From: an uncultured Clostridia bacterium
Lineage (GTDB): Bacteria > Bacillota > Clostridia > Christensenellales > UBA1242
Assembly (NCBI GenBank): GCA_937895935.1
Contig: CALBKX010000024.1
Location: 1-64,000, forward strand
Reading direction: 5' to 3'
DNA length: 64,000 nt
Part shown: positions 28,930 to 38,353 of the stretch, one piece after another
Layout of the letters: each line of letters starts with the position of its first letter
Numbering within the stretch: the first letter of the stretch is position 1
The notes under the pieces: model-generated
The model's input: the letters and a program-made list of their open reading frames with translations, nothing else
Databases searched by the model: none
Told to the model about the DNA's origin: nothing
Translations under genes and position numbers: made by a program

Positions 28930-29340
28930 ATGAAGTCAGAAAAAACTATTGATTCAAAAGTAACAAAGGGTGGTTTTTTTATTAGTTTACTTAAAGGCTC
29001 TTTAATGGCATTGTCAATTTCATTAATTCTAATATGTATTTTTGCTTTTTTGTTGAGATTTTGTGATATAAAAACAGAAGCTATAAAACCAATAAATCAA
29101 GTAATAAAAATAGCAAGTATATTAATAGGCACATTTTATGGACTTAAAAAAACAACAGAAATGGGTTTAATAACAGGATTATTTATCGGACTTATGTATA
29201 CAGTTTTAGCTTTTGTGGTTTTTTCACTTTTAAATGGTGGCTTTTGTTTTGAACGCTCATTAATTAATGATTTGATTTTTGCAAGCATAGCGGGAGGAAT
29301 AGCGGGTATAGTTGCAGTTAATTTTAGAAAAAAAAGATAA
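28930..29340 (+). CDS. TIGR04086 family membrane protein
   Basis: 136 residues with four predicted TM helices (about 19-43, 55-71, 76-99, 110-130) and a basic C terminus (NFRKKR). The sequence and its position between tgt/yajC and secD match the TIGR04086 family (YrzE-like), whose role is unknown. TAGGAGG precedes the ATG. In many Clostridia the ribosomal peptide SCIFF and its radical SAM maturase lie beside it; neither is present here. Confidence 0.75.
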   Translation: MKSEKTIDSKVTKGGFFISLLKGSLMALSISLILICIFAFLLRFCDIKTEAIKPINQVIKIASILIGTFYGLKKTTEMGLITGLFIGLMYTVLAFVVFSLLNGGFCFERSLINDLIFASIAGGIAGIVAVNFRKKR

Positions 29341-29406
29341 ATTAATATATTATTAAAAATGCCTTATGGTAATAATAATTTTTTAAAATAAATAAAAACA
29401 ATTTGT

Positions 29407-29441
29407 CACGTTCATACATTGGTTAATGAACGTGATTTTTT
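29407..29441 (+). terminator. Intrinsic terminator after the TIGR04086 gene
   Basis: CACGTTCAT pairs perfectly with ATGAACGTG (9 bp) and is followed by ATTTTTT. Confidence 0.9.
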
Positions 29442-29503
29442 AATCTTAGTTTAGTAATAATAATTTTTGTCAATATTTAACTATATTTAAATTAAAAAAA
29501 TAA

Positions 29504-29532
29504 TTGACTTAAAAAAACTAATTAACTATACT
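29504..29532 (+). promoter_or_regulatory. Strong sigma-A promoter for the secD leader
   Basis: TTGACT (29504-29509), exactly 17 bp, TATACT (29527-29532). The start would be near 29539, about 318 nt before the secD ATG. Confidence 0.85.
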
Positions 29533-29536
29533 ATAT

Positions 29537-29790
29537 AAGTATTGTTAAAAGTGTTTTAATTATCAACTAAAAAAATACTTATTAAGCATAGTATTGTCGG
29601 ATTGTCAAAAGTGGTTGAAAGCAATGCTTTTTGAAAACCGATAATAGCACAAATTGTGATGCCACATATTATTGTGGGTTGCTTTTGGGAATTTAAGGCT
29701 TGTTACTTTTATAAGGCATAGTATAATTGTCTTTAGGTAAATTAGACATAACTTATAGTTTATCAAAACTATATGTCACAGGTTTAAGTG
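29537..29790 (+). ncRNA. Candidate structured leader or small RNA upstream of secD
   Basis: The transcribed, non-coding stretch can form several stems: AAGTATT/AATACTT (29537-29579), TATTGTCGG/CCGATAATA (29592-29646, nine pairs with one G-U), CCACA/TGTGG (29662-29677), TGTCT/AGACA (29728-29748) and ATAGTTT/AAACTAT (29755-29772). It does not match RNase P, SRP RNA, T-box or a riboswitch that I know. No open frame with a ribosome binding site lies inside. Confidence 0.45.
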
Positions 29791-29856
29791 GAATTAGCAT
29801 AAATGCAATGGATCATCACAAAAATTTAAAATTTTACGATAACATTAGGAGAATAA

Positions 29857-31161
29857 ATGAACAAAAAAAGAGCAAAATTTAATTTTATTTTAACTTCAGT
29901 TTTGCTTGTAGTGGCAATGTTTCTTTGTTTTGCACAATTTAATTTGCCTTCATCAAATTATTATAATGGATTATTTAATTCAATAAGTGCAACAAGTGAA
30001 ATAACAAACGGAAATAATGCTGTCTATAAAATTACAACTGATAATGTTGAAGATGAAGATGTTGAAAAAGCAATAGTTCAAATACGCGATATTTTAAATG
30101 CCCAAGGATTTGTGGGGTCAAAAGTTTATCGTCAAGGTGATTATATCAAAGCGGAAATAGAATCAAAATCTAATGCGAGTTCTATATTATCAATTATTGG
30201 TAACACTAAAAGCTTTTTTATTTCTAGCATTAATCAAGATGAGATTACAGAAAGTGAATTAAATTCTTATGATATAGTTGGTACAGATGTTAAAAATGCT
30301 TATGCGTCAACAATTTTTCAGGGATTAACTGAATACAACAGCGTAACTATACAATTCAACGCATCAGGTGCAAAAAAATATGCAGAACTTACAAAACAAG
30401 TTAGTGCAACAACTGACTCAAAAGTGTATTTCTATATTGACGGGAAAAAATCAACCGAATTAAAAGTTGAAGAAACAACAAATGATTTTTTATCTTTTTA
30501 TTCTGAAAGTAACAATTATTCTATAGAAACTGCTCAAGAATATGCATTGCAAATTTTGATGTCATCAACAGGAGTTCAATTAAAAACTATTTCAAACAAC
30601 ACATCTTCTGCTACATTAGGTAATAATGTTTTGTTGTATCTAATGATTGCTTTTGCTTTTGTGTTGTTAATTTCAATGATTATTCTTCCAATAGTTTATG
30701 GAGAATTGGGGTTAGTCGCTGATTTGTCAGTTCTTTTTGGTGGAGTGTTTAATATATTCTTACTACAAGCGCTTCCATTTACTACTGGCTCAGTAGGAAC
30801 AATATTTGGTGCTTTGTTGGGAATGGGGATTTTAGTAATAACTCATATAATTTATTTAAATAAAATCAAATCTGAATTTTATTATTTGCATAAATTACAA
30901 TTAGCAGCAAGAACAGGTTTTAAAAAATCATGGCTAATAAATTTAGATATATGTACAATGATATTCTTAGCGGCTGTTAGTTTAACATTCTGGAATATTC
31001 CTTATGTTTCAACATTTGCAATAGGCTTAGCTGTTTCAGTTTTTGTGGCGTTGTTTAATGTTATAGTTCTTTTCAAAGATTTTGTAACTTGGTATGTTAC
31101 TATAAACACAAAAAATTATAAAAAAGTAAAATTTACAAAAGGAGAGAGCTATGAAAAATAA
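29857..31161 (+). CDS. secD: Divergent SecD-like protein
   Basis: 434 residues with an N-terminal helix (about 10-28), an extracytoplasmic P1-like domain (30-250) and a membrane half (about 255-415). Position before secF and recJ identifies it as SecD, which in other bacteria uses the proton gradient to pull preproteins out of SecYEG. The usual LDLxGG motif after the first helix reads ATSEITNGNNAVYKI, and the VDANVLI-type motif in TM4 reads LGMGILVITHIIYLNKI (residues 321-337), with no Asp or Asn. It therefore probably works without the classical proton relay. TAGGAG precedes the ATG. Confidence 0.8.
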   Translation: MNKKRAKFNFILTSVLLVVAMFLCFAQFNLPSSNYYNGLFNSISATSEITNGNNAVYKITTDNVEDEDVEKAIVQIRDILNAQGFVGSKVYRQGDYIKAEIESKSNASSILSIIGNTKSFFISSINQDEITESELNSYDIVGTDVKNAYASTIFQGLTEYNSVTIQFNASGAKKYAELTKQVSATTDSKVYFYIDGKKSTELKVEETTNDFLSFYSESNNYSIETAQEYALQILMSSTGVQLKTISNNTSSATLGNNVLLYLMIAFAFVLLISMIILPIVYGELGLVADLSVLFGGVFNIFLLQALPFTTGSVGTIFGALLGMGILVITHIIYLNKIKSEFYYLHKLQLAARTGFKKSWLINLDICTMIFLAAVSLTFWNIPYVSTFAIGLAVSVFVALFNVIVLFKDFVTWYVTINTKNYKKVKFTKGESYEK

Positions 31162-32221
31162 ATTTGACTTATCTAACTCATCATATAAATTTGCTGATAA
31201 TTTTTATAAAGCTCTAATTGCTCCAATAGTTTGTTTTATTTTGGCGATAGTATTTGCTTGTACATTGGGTTTCAACAAAGGTTTAGATTACACTGGTGGA
31301 ATTTTAATCTCAGTAGTTGCTGGAACTGAAACTAAATTAGATGATAAAGAAACCTACAAATCCTTTAAATCTAAAGTAGATGAAGTATTAAAAGAAAATG
31401 ACGTTAAAGGAGATGTATACTCTGTTGAAGTTAATAATTTAGAAGAGTATACAATGGTTGTTAAATTTGCCTTTAATGGCACAAAAGAGCAAACAGATAG
31501 TTTAATTTCTAGTTTAAAATCTGGATTAATAAACAAATTCTACTCTGAATCTTCTGAAGCAGATATTGAAAATAATAATTTAGTTATAGTAGCAAATTTT
31601 GGTGGCTGTGTTGACACTAGAATTGTAATTACAGCAATTTTAGCGACATTGATTGCAGTTATTTTAATGTGTATTTATATCTTCTTTAGAATGGGATTGA
31701 ATGCTAGCATTTTATCGATTGTTTCTGCAATATTTAATAATTTGTTTGCTATTTCAGTTATTTTAATTGCAAGAGTTCAAATTACCTATGCGTCTATTAT
31801 TGTTTTACCTTTTGTGTCTGTAATTTCAGTGTTATTTGCATTTATATATTTGAGAAAAGCAAAGGCTATTTTGAAAACAACTGACAAGTATGATCGCCTT
31901 GATAATAAAGTTTTGGCAAATGATGCAGTTAAACAAACAATAAACGCTCAAGTGTTTGTTTCTTCTATTGCCGCAGGATGTGCTTTAATCTTTGGATTAT
32001 TTAACATATGTAATTCTGTTATGTTTGTTGCACTTGCTTTGTTTACTTGTATTGCTTGTGCCTTGTACACAAATTTAATGCTTCTTCCAGGGCTTTTTGC
32101 AAAAACCTTTATCAGAAAAGTAAAAAGAAATAAACCAGTTAAAGAAAAAGCAAAAGAAAATAAACTTACCGAAGAGCAAATTATGAAAGAAACTGATTTA
32201 GATAATTTAGTTTCAAACTAA
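31151..32221 (+). CDS. secF: Divergent SecF-like protein
   Basis: 356 residues; overlaps secD by 11 bp. The N terminus keeps the SecF motif GLDYTGGILI (about 44-53). Six TM helices can be traced. The TM4 motif that in SecF reads GYSINDTVVVFDRIRE appears here as VLPFVSVISVLFAFIYLRKA (218-237), with no Asp. The C-terminal tail is charged (KEKAKENKLTEEQI). Together with SecD this points to a SecDF pair that has lost its proton-coupling residues. AAGGAG precedes the ATG. Confidence 0.82.
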   Translation: MKNKFDLSNSSYKFADNFYKALIAPIVCFILAIVFACTLGFNKGLDYTGGILISVVAGTETKLDDKETYKSFKSKVDEVLKENDVKGDVYSVEVNNLEEYTMVVKFAFNGTKEQTDSLISSLKSGLINKFYSESSEADIENNNLVIVANFGGCVDTRIVITAILATLIAVILMCIYIFFRMGLNASILSIVSAIFNNLFAISVILIARVQITYASIIVLPFVSVISVLFAFIYLRKAKAILKTTDKYDRLDNKVLANDAVKQTINAQVFVSSIAAGCALIFGLFNICNSVMFVALALFTCIACALYTNLMLLPGLFAKTFIRKVKRNKPVKEKAKENKLTEEQIMKETDLDNLVSN

Positions 32222-32238
32222 CTTAAAAAACTTAAATA

Positions 32239-32295
32239 AGAACTTGCATATTTTAAGTCATATTTGACTTTAAGTAGGCAAGTTCTATTTTTTAA
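32239..32295 (+). terminator. Intrinsic terminator after secF
   Basis: AGAACTTGC (32239-32247) pairs with GCAAGTTCT (32278-32286), encloses a second hairpin built on AAGTCA/TGACTT, and is followed by ATTTTTTAAT. Confidence 0.9.
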
Positions 32296-32451
32296 TCAAA
32301 AATGTTTGCTTATAATAACTGATTTGTAATATAATTATTTCATAAGGATAATTGTATATATTGTTTTTTAACGATTATAAGATTTTGTAAACTAGAGTTT
32401 TGCTTTTTATATGCTGATATGTATAGTGATAAATATATACAATAGTGTGTT

Positions 32452-34836
32452 ATGAAATATATAAAATTTTATGATAGAGGAATCGCTGATAGCGATGTCC
32501 TAGAATTTTCTAAAAAATTTGGGCTTTGCCCACAAGTTACAAAAATAGTAATGAGTAGGGGATTTGATACTGAACAAAAATTCTCAGATTTTTTATGGCC
32601 AGAAAAATTAGAATTGCAATCGCCATTTACAATGAAAGGAATGAAAGAAGCGGTAGTTAAAATTAAAAAAGCTATTGAGTCTAACAAAAAAATTTTAATA
32701 TTTGGTGACTATGATGTAGATGGAATTAGTGCAACATCAATTATGATAAAAGCATTAAAAAAGTTGAATGTTGATGCAAAATATTTTTTACCTAACAGAT
32801 ACATTGATGGTTATGGACTGTCAATTAATGTGATAGATAAAATAAAGGAAAAATATAATCCTGAATTAATAATCACTGTCGATTGTGGAATAACTGCTGT
32901 AAAGGAAGTCGACTATGCCAAATCTATAGGTATTGACATTATTATTACAGACCATCATGAAATTGGAGAAGAACTTCCTAACACAATCATTGTTAACACT
33001 AAGTTTACTGACCAAGAGTATTCTTATAGAGGTTTGTGCGGAACAGGGGTTGCATACAAATTAGCTGAAGCACTTTTAGGCAAAGAAAAATGTGTGGAAT
33101 TTTTACCTATTGTTGCTATTGCAACAATTGCGGACATTGTTCCTTTAACGAGTGAAAATCGTACACTTGTGCGTCTTGGTTTTGCTAATATGGGACTTAT
33201 GCCTGCAGGCTTAAAACAAATGTTTACTGAAAATAAAGTATCTTATACAAAGCCCGATGCGAGCGATATAGCCTTTAAAATAGCACCAAAGTTAAATGCA
33301 AGTGGTAGAATGGGGGACGCTGAAGACTCATTAATTTTGTATTTTGAAACCAACCCCGCTAAAATAAAAATGCAAATTGCAAAAATTTTAGAGCATAATT
33401 CAAAACGTCAGTTTTTAGGCAACATTGTTTATGAAGATTGTAAAAGAATTTTAAATGAAAAAGACATAACCAATATGCCAGCTATTATTCTTTGGAACGA
33501 GGATTGGGACCATGGTATTTTAGGTATTGAATGCTCAAAAATTTTAGAAGAGTACAACAGACCAGTCTTTTTGTTCACAAAAGAGGGCGAATTATTGCAT
33601 GGGTCGGCTAGAAGTATTGATGATATAAACATTCACAATATTTTAACAAATGTTTCTGACATTTTAGAAGTGTTTGGTGGGCACACAATGGCGGCTGGCT
33701 TGACTTTAAAATTAAGTAATTTTGATGAGTTTGTTAAAAGAGTAAATGCGTATATTTTAGAACATATCAGCCCAAAAGCGTTTGAACCTATTGAGTATTA
33801 TGATAATGATATTAGTTTAGGTGATATAACTCCTAAACTATTAGAAGATTTAAAAGTATTAGAACCTTGTGGCGCTGAAAATCCAAAACCTAAATTTATG
33901 ATTGAAACTGAAAAAATAAACATTCAGCCTTTAACAAAATCTAGCGGTCATGCAAACATAATAATTGGGAAAAACTTAAGTCTAATTTTCTTTAATTATA
34001 TAAAAGAGTCTAGCAAATTAAATTTTGGTTCTGCTTTTAAATTTATTTTTGAGTTCCAAAATATTAAAGGAAAATATTTTAAAGGTATTGTTAAGGATTT
34101 TGATTTTAATTATCGCTTAAAACCAAGTGCAACGAAATATCTGGAATGCTATGCTGTTCATCAATTGCAAACAATTTCAGATATAAAAGCTAATTTTGAA
34201 TATTACAATGAAAACGATTTATTGGATTTTGTTTTAGACTGTTCAAAAAGCGTTTTTGGAACATTATTTATTGCAAACACTGTTAAAGCTTACAATACAT
34301 TTATAGAAAAATATGATTTAACAAATATTTATTCTGTTAACATTGTTGATGCAGATCCAACTGGTTTTAATTCAGTATTGCTTGCGCCAAAAGATATTTC
34401 TTTTGCAAAACGATACTCGAAAATTGTATTTTTAGACCAAGTTTTGGATTTATCCTACATTGCTTTTATAAATAAAATATCTAATGCGAAAATATATATG
34501 CCAGTTGACACTAAATATTCAAGAAATATTCTTGATAATCTATTTTTAGACAGGAAACATTTTGCCAATGTCTATCAGCAATTATTAGTACATCAAAATA
34601 AAGAATATGTAAGCATTTTAAGTGTTTACTCGGCGATTATAAAAGATAGAAAAATGAACATAAATTTCAATAATTTTATTGTTCCTTATTATGTTTTTAA
34701 ACAATTAAATATAATTGTAGAAAATAACAATACATCAGCATTTGTTTACTCAATAAATAAAAATATAAAAACAGATTTAAATAAATCAAGCATATATAAT
34801 TCGTTAAATTTGATTAAAAAAACATTGGGAAATTAA
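32452..34836 (+). CDS. recJ: Single-stranded-DNA-specific exonuclease RecJ
   Basis: 794 residues, long but normal for Firmicute RecJ. DHH domain motifs: FGDYDVDGISATSI (about 86-99), ITVDCGIT, IIITDHHEIGEELP and VAIATIADIVPL; the DHHA1 part has ASGRMGDAEDSL and FGGHTMAAGLTL. The C-terminal 250 residues are the less conserved RecJ OB/extension. There is no ribosome binding site before the ATG; the nearest promoter-like pair is TTGCTT (32400), 16 bp, TATAGT. Confidence 0.93.
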   Translation: MKYIKFYDRGIADSDVLEFSKKFGLCPQVTKIVMSRGFDTEQKFSDFLWPEKLELQSPFTMKGMKEAVVKIKKAIESNKKILIFGDYDVDGISATSIMIKALKKLNVDAKYFLPNRYIDGYGLSINVIDKIKEKYNPELIITVDCGITAVKEVDYAKSIGIDIIITDHHEIGEELPNTIIVNTKFTDQEYSYRGLCGTGVAYKLAEALLGKEKCVEFLPIVAIATIADIVPLTSENRTLVRLGFANMGLMPAGLKQMFTENKVSYTKPDASDIAFKIAPKLNASGRMGDAEDSLILYFETNPAKIKMQIAKILEHNSKRQFLGNIVYEDCKRILNEKDITNMPAIILWNEDWDHGILGIECSKILEEYNRPVFLFTKEGELLHGSARSIDDINIHNILTNVSDILEVFGGHTMAAGLTLKLSNFDEFVKRVNAYILEHISPKAFEPIEYYDNDISLGDITPKLLEDLKVLEPCGAENPKPKFMIETEKINIQPLTKSSGHANIIIGKNLSLIFFNYIKESSKLNFGSAFKFIFEFQNIKGKYFKGIVKDFDFNYRLKPSATKYLECYAVHQLQTISDIKANFEYYNENDLLDFVLDCSKSVFGTLFIANTVKAYNTFIEKYDLTNIYSVNIVDADPTGFNSVLLAPKDISFAKRYSKIVFLDQVLDLSYIAFINKISNAKIYMPVDTKYSRNILDNLFLDRKHFANVYQQLLVHQNKEYVSILSVYSAIIKDRKMNINFNNFIVPYYVFKQLNIIVENNNTSAFVYSINKNIKTDLNKSSIYNSLNLIKKTLGN

Positions 34837-34837
34837 A

Positions 34838-36907
34838 ATGGAAAACATAAAAGAATTAATTAAAAATACATTTAATTTGACTGAAAATAATATTGAAATA
34901 TTTAATAATATTATTGAAAAAATTAATATTACAGGAAAAGATAAATTTATTATAAATAATTTAATTGCTAATAAATTGGATTTTAATTCGATTTGTGCAT
35001 ATTTAATTGTTGAATACAATTTATTTGATAATAATTATGATAAGGATATTATTAATTTATCACAAAATTTAAAAGTAATTTATAATGATAATTTATATAT
35101 AAGCAAACAAGAAGAAGCAGAAATGCTACGTAAACAGTTTATTGCAATGTGTAAAGATATAAGAGTTATTATAATTAAATTATGTCTTGTTTATTATGAT
35201 GCAAATAATTGTAAAATACCTTTAAGTGCAAAACAAAAAGATTTGTTGATTACAACAAGAAACATCTATGCACCATTAGCGGAACGTCTTGGCTTAAATA
35301 AGATGAAAAGCGAATTGGAAGATTTATGCCTAAAATATCTTGAACCTAAAATTTATAATGAATTAGAGCAAAACGTACTTTTAAAAAAGAGTGAAAATGA
35401 AAAACAAATTGAGATAACTAAAAACAAATTACAACAAATTTTAAACGATTTAGGTTTGACTCATTCTACCATAATGGCAAGGCAAAAACATTTCAGCAGT
35501 ATTTATAAAAAAATACAATCAAAAGCGATTCCACTTGCTAAAATTTATGACCTAATTGCAATGAGGGTTATTGTTGATACTGTTGAGGAATGCTATGCAG
35601 TTTTAGGCAAAATTCACGGGATTTATAAACCAATGGAGGGTAGGTTTAAAGATTATATAGCAAACCCAAAACCAAATGGTTATCAATCTTTGCACACAAC
35701 AATAATTACTGAAAATGATAGACCAATGGAAATACAAATCAGAACTTATGAAATGCATAGAAATTCTGAATTTGGTGTAGATGTTGCACATTGGATATAC
35801 AAAGAAAAAAGAAAAACAACCGAACTAGATAAAAAACTTGCTTGGCTACGAGAAATTATGGATAATTCTTCTTCCTTAAATTCAGAAGAATTTATAGAAA
35901 CATTAAAAACTAATTTATATTCTGGTAGAATATTTGTTCAAACACCAAAAGGAAAAGTTTTGGAATTTCCAGAAGGTTCTTGTTTGATTGATTTTGCCTA
36001 TGCCATTCATTCTGAAATTGGAAATACTTGTGTAGGCGGGAAAATAAACAACAAAATGGTCCCTTTAAGTACCAAAATGAATAACAATGATATTGTTGAA
36101 ATTATAACATCTCAAACAGGTAAGGGTCCATCTAGAGATTGGCTTAATATTGTTAAAACATCACAAGCACGTGATAAAATAAACGCTTTTTTTAAAAAAG
36201 AACTTAAAGAAGAAAATATTAAAAACGGAAAACAAATTCTAGAATTGGCAATAAAAAGCAAAGGTCTTGTTCCAGCAAAAATTTTGGATAATCAAAACTT
36301 AAACTCAGTAATGTTCAAGTATGCTTTTAATAATGAAGAAGAACTATATGCCGCTATTGGTTATGGCAGTTTATCGTCTAATCAAGTAGTTAATAAACTC
36401 ATACAAGAATATGAAAAAAGAGAAAACGAAAATAAACCACCAAAAATTTTAACTTCATTAATTGTAAAGAAAAACAAAGATGGTGTTTTGGTTGATGGTG
36501 ATAGTGGCATAATGGTACGTTTTGCTGGTTGTTGTAACCCTATATTGGGTGAAAACATAATTGGCTATATATCACGTGGAAGAGGTGTAACAATCCATAA
36601 ATGTGATTGTCAAAATATTCAATATCTTGAGCCAGAACGTTTAATTTCTGCTGAATGGGCAGATAAATCTGTGTCATATAAGATTGTTAATATAAATATT
36701 GTAGCAAAACAAAAAGATGGCTTTATTGCTAAAGTTACATTTGTGTTATCAAATTTGCAATATAACATAGTTGGATTTGACACTAAAAATGTTTCAGATA
36801 AAATGTATTGTAATATAAAAGTTAAAACCAGTTTTGAGGACAATTTAACTAAATTAGATAAAGCTTTAAAAAACATTGAAGATATATTGGAAGTAAATAT
36901 AAGATGA
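34838..36907 (+). CDS. rel: (p)ppGpp synthetase, RelA/Rel family with degenerate hydrolase domain
   Basis: 689 residues. The synthetase domain is intact: RQKHFSSIYKKI, IYDLIAMRVIVDT, IHGIYKPMEGRFKDYIA, KPNGYQSLHTT, and EIQIRTYEMH. A TGS domain (IFVQTPKGKVLEFPEGS) and a C-terminal ACT domain follow. The first 120 residues should be an HD-type hydrolase, but the HD, ED and LADRLHNMRTL motifs are absent; the last position reads IIIKLCLVYYDANN. The protein should make but not degrade (p)ppGpp. It starts 1 bp after recJ and overlaps hemZ by 4 bp. Confidence 0.93.
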   Translation: MENIKELIKNTFNLTENNIEIFNNIIEKINITGKDKFIINNLIANKLDFNSICAYLIVEYNLFDNNYDKDIINLSQNLKVIYNDNLYISKQEEAEMLRKQFIAMCKDIRVIIIKLCLVYYDANNCKIPLSAKQKDLLITTRNIYAPLAERLGLNKMKSELEDLCLKYLEPKIYNELEQNVLLKKSENEKQIEITKNKLQQILNDLGLTHSTIMARQKHFSSIYKKIQSKAIPLAKIYDLIAMRVIVDTVEECYAVLGKIHGIYKPMEGRFKDYIANPKPNGYQSLHTTIITENDRPMEIQIRTYEMHRNSEFGVDVAHWIYKEKRKTTELDKKLAWLREIMDNSSSLNSEEFIETLKTNLYSGRIFVQTPKGKVLEFPEGSCLIDFAYAIHSEIGNTCVGGKINNKMVPLSTKMNNNDIVEIITSQTGKGPSRDWLNIVKTSQARDKINAFFKKELKEENIKNGKQILELAIKSKGLVPAKILDNQNLNSVMFKYAFNNEEELYAAIGYGSLSSNQVVNKLIQEYEKRENENKPPKILTSLIVKKNKDGVLVDGDSGIMVRFAGCCNPILGENIIGYISRGRGVTIHKCDCQNIQYLEPERLISAEWADKSVSYKIVNINIVAKQKDGFIAKVTFVLSNLQYNIVGFDTKNVSDKMYCNIKVKTSFEDNLTKLDKALKNIEDILEVNIR

Positions 36908-38316
36908 AAATAATAACAGAAGAATCATTTTTAGAACAGGAAATATATGAATTAGTGCATTTGTTTATGCAAGGTACAGTTATTGATGAACAAAAACCTT
37001 ACATTTATTTTTCAATGCATTTAAACCAACAAGAATTATTTATTGACTTTAAGATTGAGTTTGAAGATGATGTTGTAAGTTCATCAAAAACAGTTAAAAT
37101 TGAAGAGTACAAAAACGAGTTAGAGCAAAAAAGATATGTAAAACAGGCAGTAAAACGCGAATTGTATATTTTACTTTCAAAAAAATTTAATAAATCTTTG
37201 CCTTGGGGATGCTTGACTGGTATTAGACCGACCAAAATTGGTTACGAGTTATTGGAAAGTGGCGTTGATAAATATTTTATAAAAGAAGCTTTAATTGATA
37301 AATTTTTTGTATCACCACAAAAAGCCAAATTAGTTGATAAAATTATTAAAAATCAAACTTGTATAATTAAAAATGACAACTTAGTAGACCTTTATGTCAA
37401 CATTCCATTTTGTCCAAGTAAATGTTCGTATTGTTCTTTTATTTCTTCCGAATTTAAAGCAGTTGAAAAAATCATACCCGATTATTTAAATGCACTACTA
37501 AAAGAGATAAGGGCGACAAAGCAAATAATTATAAATAAATCATATATTGTAAAAACCATATACATTGGAGGCGGTACTCCAACAGTTTTATCGGCAGAGC
37601 AGTTAGAAATGTTATTGCAAGAATTGACATTTGGAGTTAATGAGTTTACTGTTGAATGTGGCAGACCAGATACAATCACAAAAGAAAAATTAGACGTTTT
37701 AAAAAAATATGGTGTAACAAGAATATCTATAAATCCACAAACTTTTGTTGATTCCACCTTAAAAAGAATCGGTAGACAGCATTCTTCCGCAGATGTGATT
37801 GAGGCGTACAAATTGGCTTTGGATTATGATTTTTCAGTTAATATGGATTTAATTGCAGGTTTGCCGGGTGAAACTTTAAGAGGTTTTAAAAAATCTATTA
37901 AAACAGTTTTAGAATTATTCCCAGATAATATAACAATTCATACATTAGCTTTAAAAAAGGGAAGTCAATTGGTTTTAGATTCTGCACAAAATGAAAATGA
38001 AATCACACAAGCTATGGTGGAATATGGGCAGACAGAACTATTTGAAAATGGCTATAAACCATATTATATGTACAAACTAAAAAATCAAAATGCAGGTTTG
38101 GAAAATGTTGGTTTTTATAGAGATAAAGTGTGCCAATTTAATATAGATAGTATGGAAGAAACTGCATCTATACTTGCTTGTGGTGCAAATGCCATATCAA
38201 AGCGAATTTATTTTTACGATAATCGAATAGAAAGACAAGCAAATGTAAAATTTGCTAGTGACTATATAAGTAGAATAGATGAAATGATTCAACGAAAAAA
38301 AGAATTATTTTCTTAA
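36904..38316 (+). CDS. hemZ: Coproporphyrinogen III oxidase-like radical SAM protein HemZ
   Basis: 470 residues. The radical SAM motif is NIPFCPSKCSYCSF (about 160-175), followed by IGGGTPTVLSAEQL and NMDLIAGLPGE. The N-terminal extension of about 150 residues and the position after rel are typical of HemZ. HemZ family members were named for oxygen-independent coproporphyrinogen dehydrogenase, but many anaerobes with this gene lack heme synthesis, so the reaction is uncertain. ATGA overlap with rel. Confidence 0.88.
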   Translation: MKIITEESFLEQEIYELVHLFMQGTVIDEQKPYIYFSMHLNQQELFIDFKIEFEDDVVSSSKTVKIEEYKNELEQKRYVKQAVKRELYILLSKKFNKSLPWGCLTGIRPTKIGYELLESGVDKYFIKEALIDKFFVSPQKAKLVDKIIKNQTCIIKNDNLVDLYVNIPFCPSKCSYCSFISSEFKAVEKIIPDYLNALLKEIRATKQIIINKSYIVKTIYIGGGTPTVLSAEQLEMLLQELTFGVNEFTVECGRPDTITKEKLDVLKKYGVTRISINPQTFVDSTLKRIGRQHSSADVIEAYKLALDYDFSVNMDLIAGLPGETLRGFKKSIKTVLELFPDNITIHTLALKKGSQLVLDSAQNENEITQAMVEYGQTELFENGYKPYYMYKLKNQNAGLENVGFYRDKVCQFNIDSMEETASILACGANAISKRIYFYDNRIERQANVKFASDYISRIDEMIQRKKELFS

Positions 38317-38318
38317 AA

Positions 38319-38347
38319 TTGTTAAAAAAAATAATATTGCATAGCAT
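38319..38347 (+). promoter_or_regulatory. Promoter ending at the start codon of the 38354 gene
   Basis: TTGTTA (38319-38324), 17 bp, TAGCAT (38342-38347), then six bases and the ATG. The implied mRNA is leaderless. Confidence 0.6.
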
Positions 38348-38353
38348 ATATTT

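Noticed and set aside
29537..29790. Known riboswitch, 6S, SRP or RNase P RNA upstream of secD
   Set aside because: None of the key motifs (RNase P GAGGAAAGTCC, SRP GGAA tetraloop domain, T-box AGGGTGG, common riboswitch cores) could be found; only a generic structured leader is supported.
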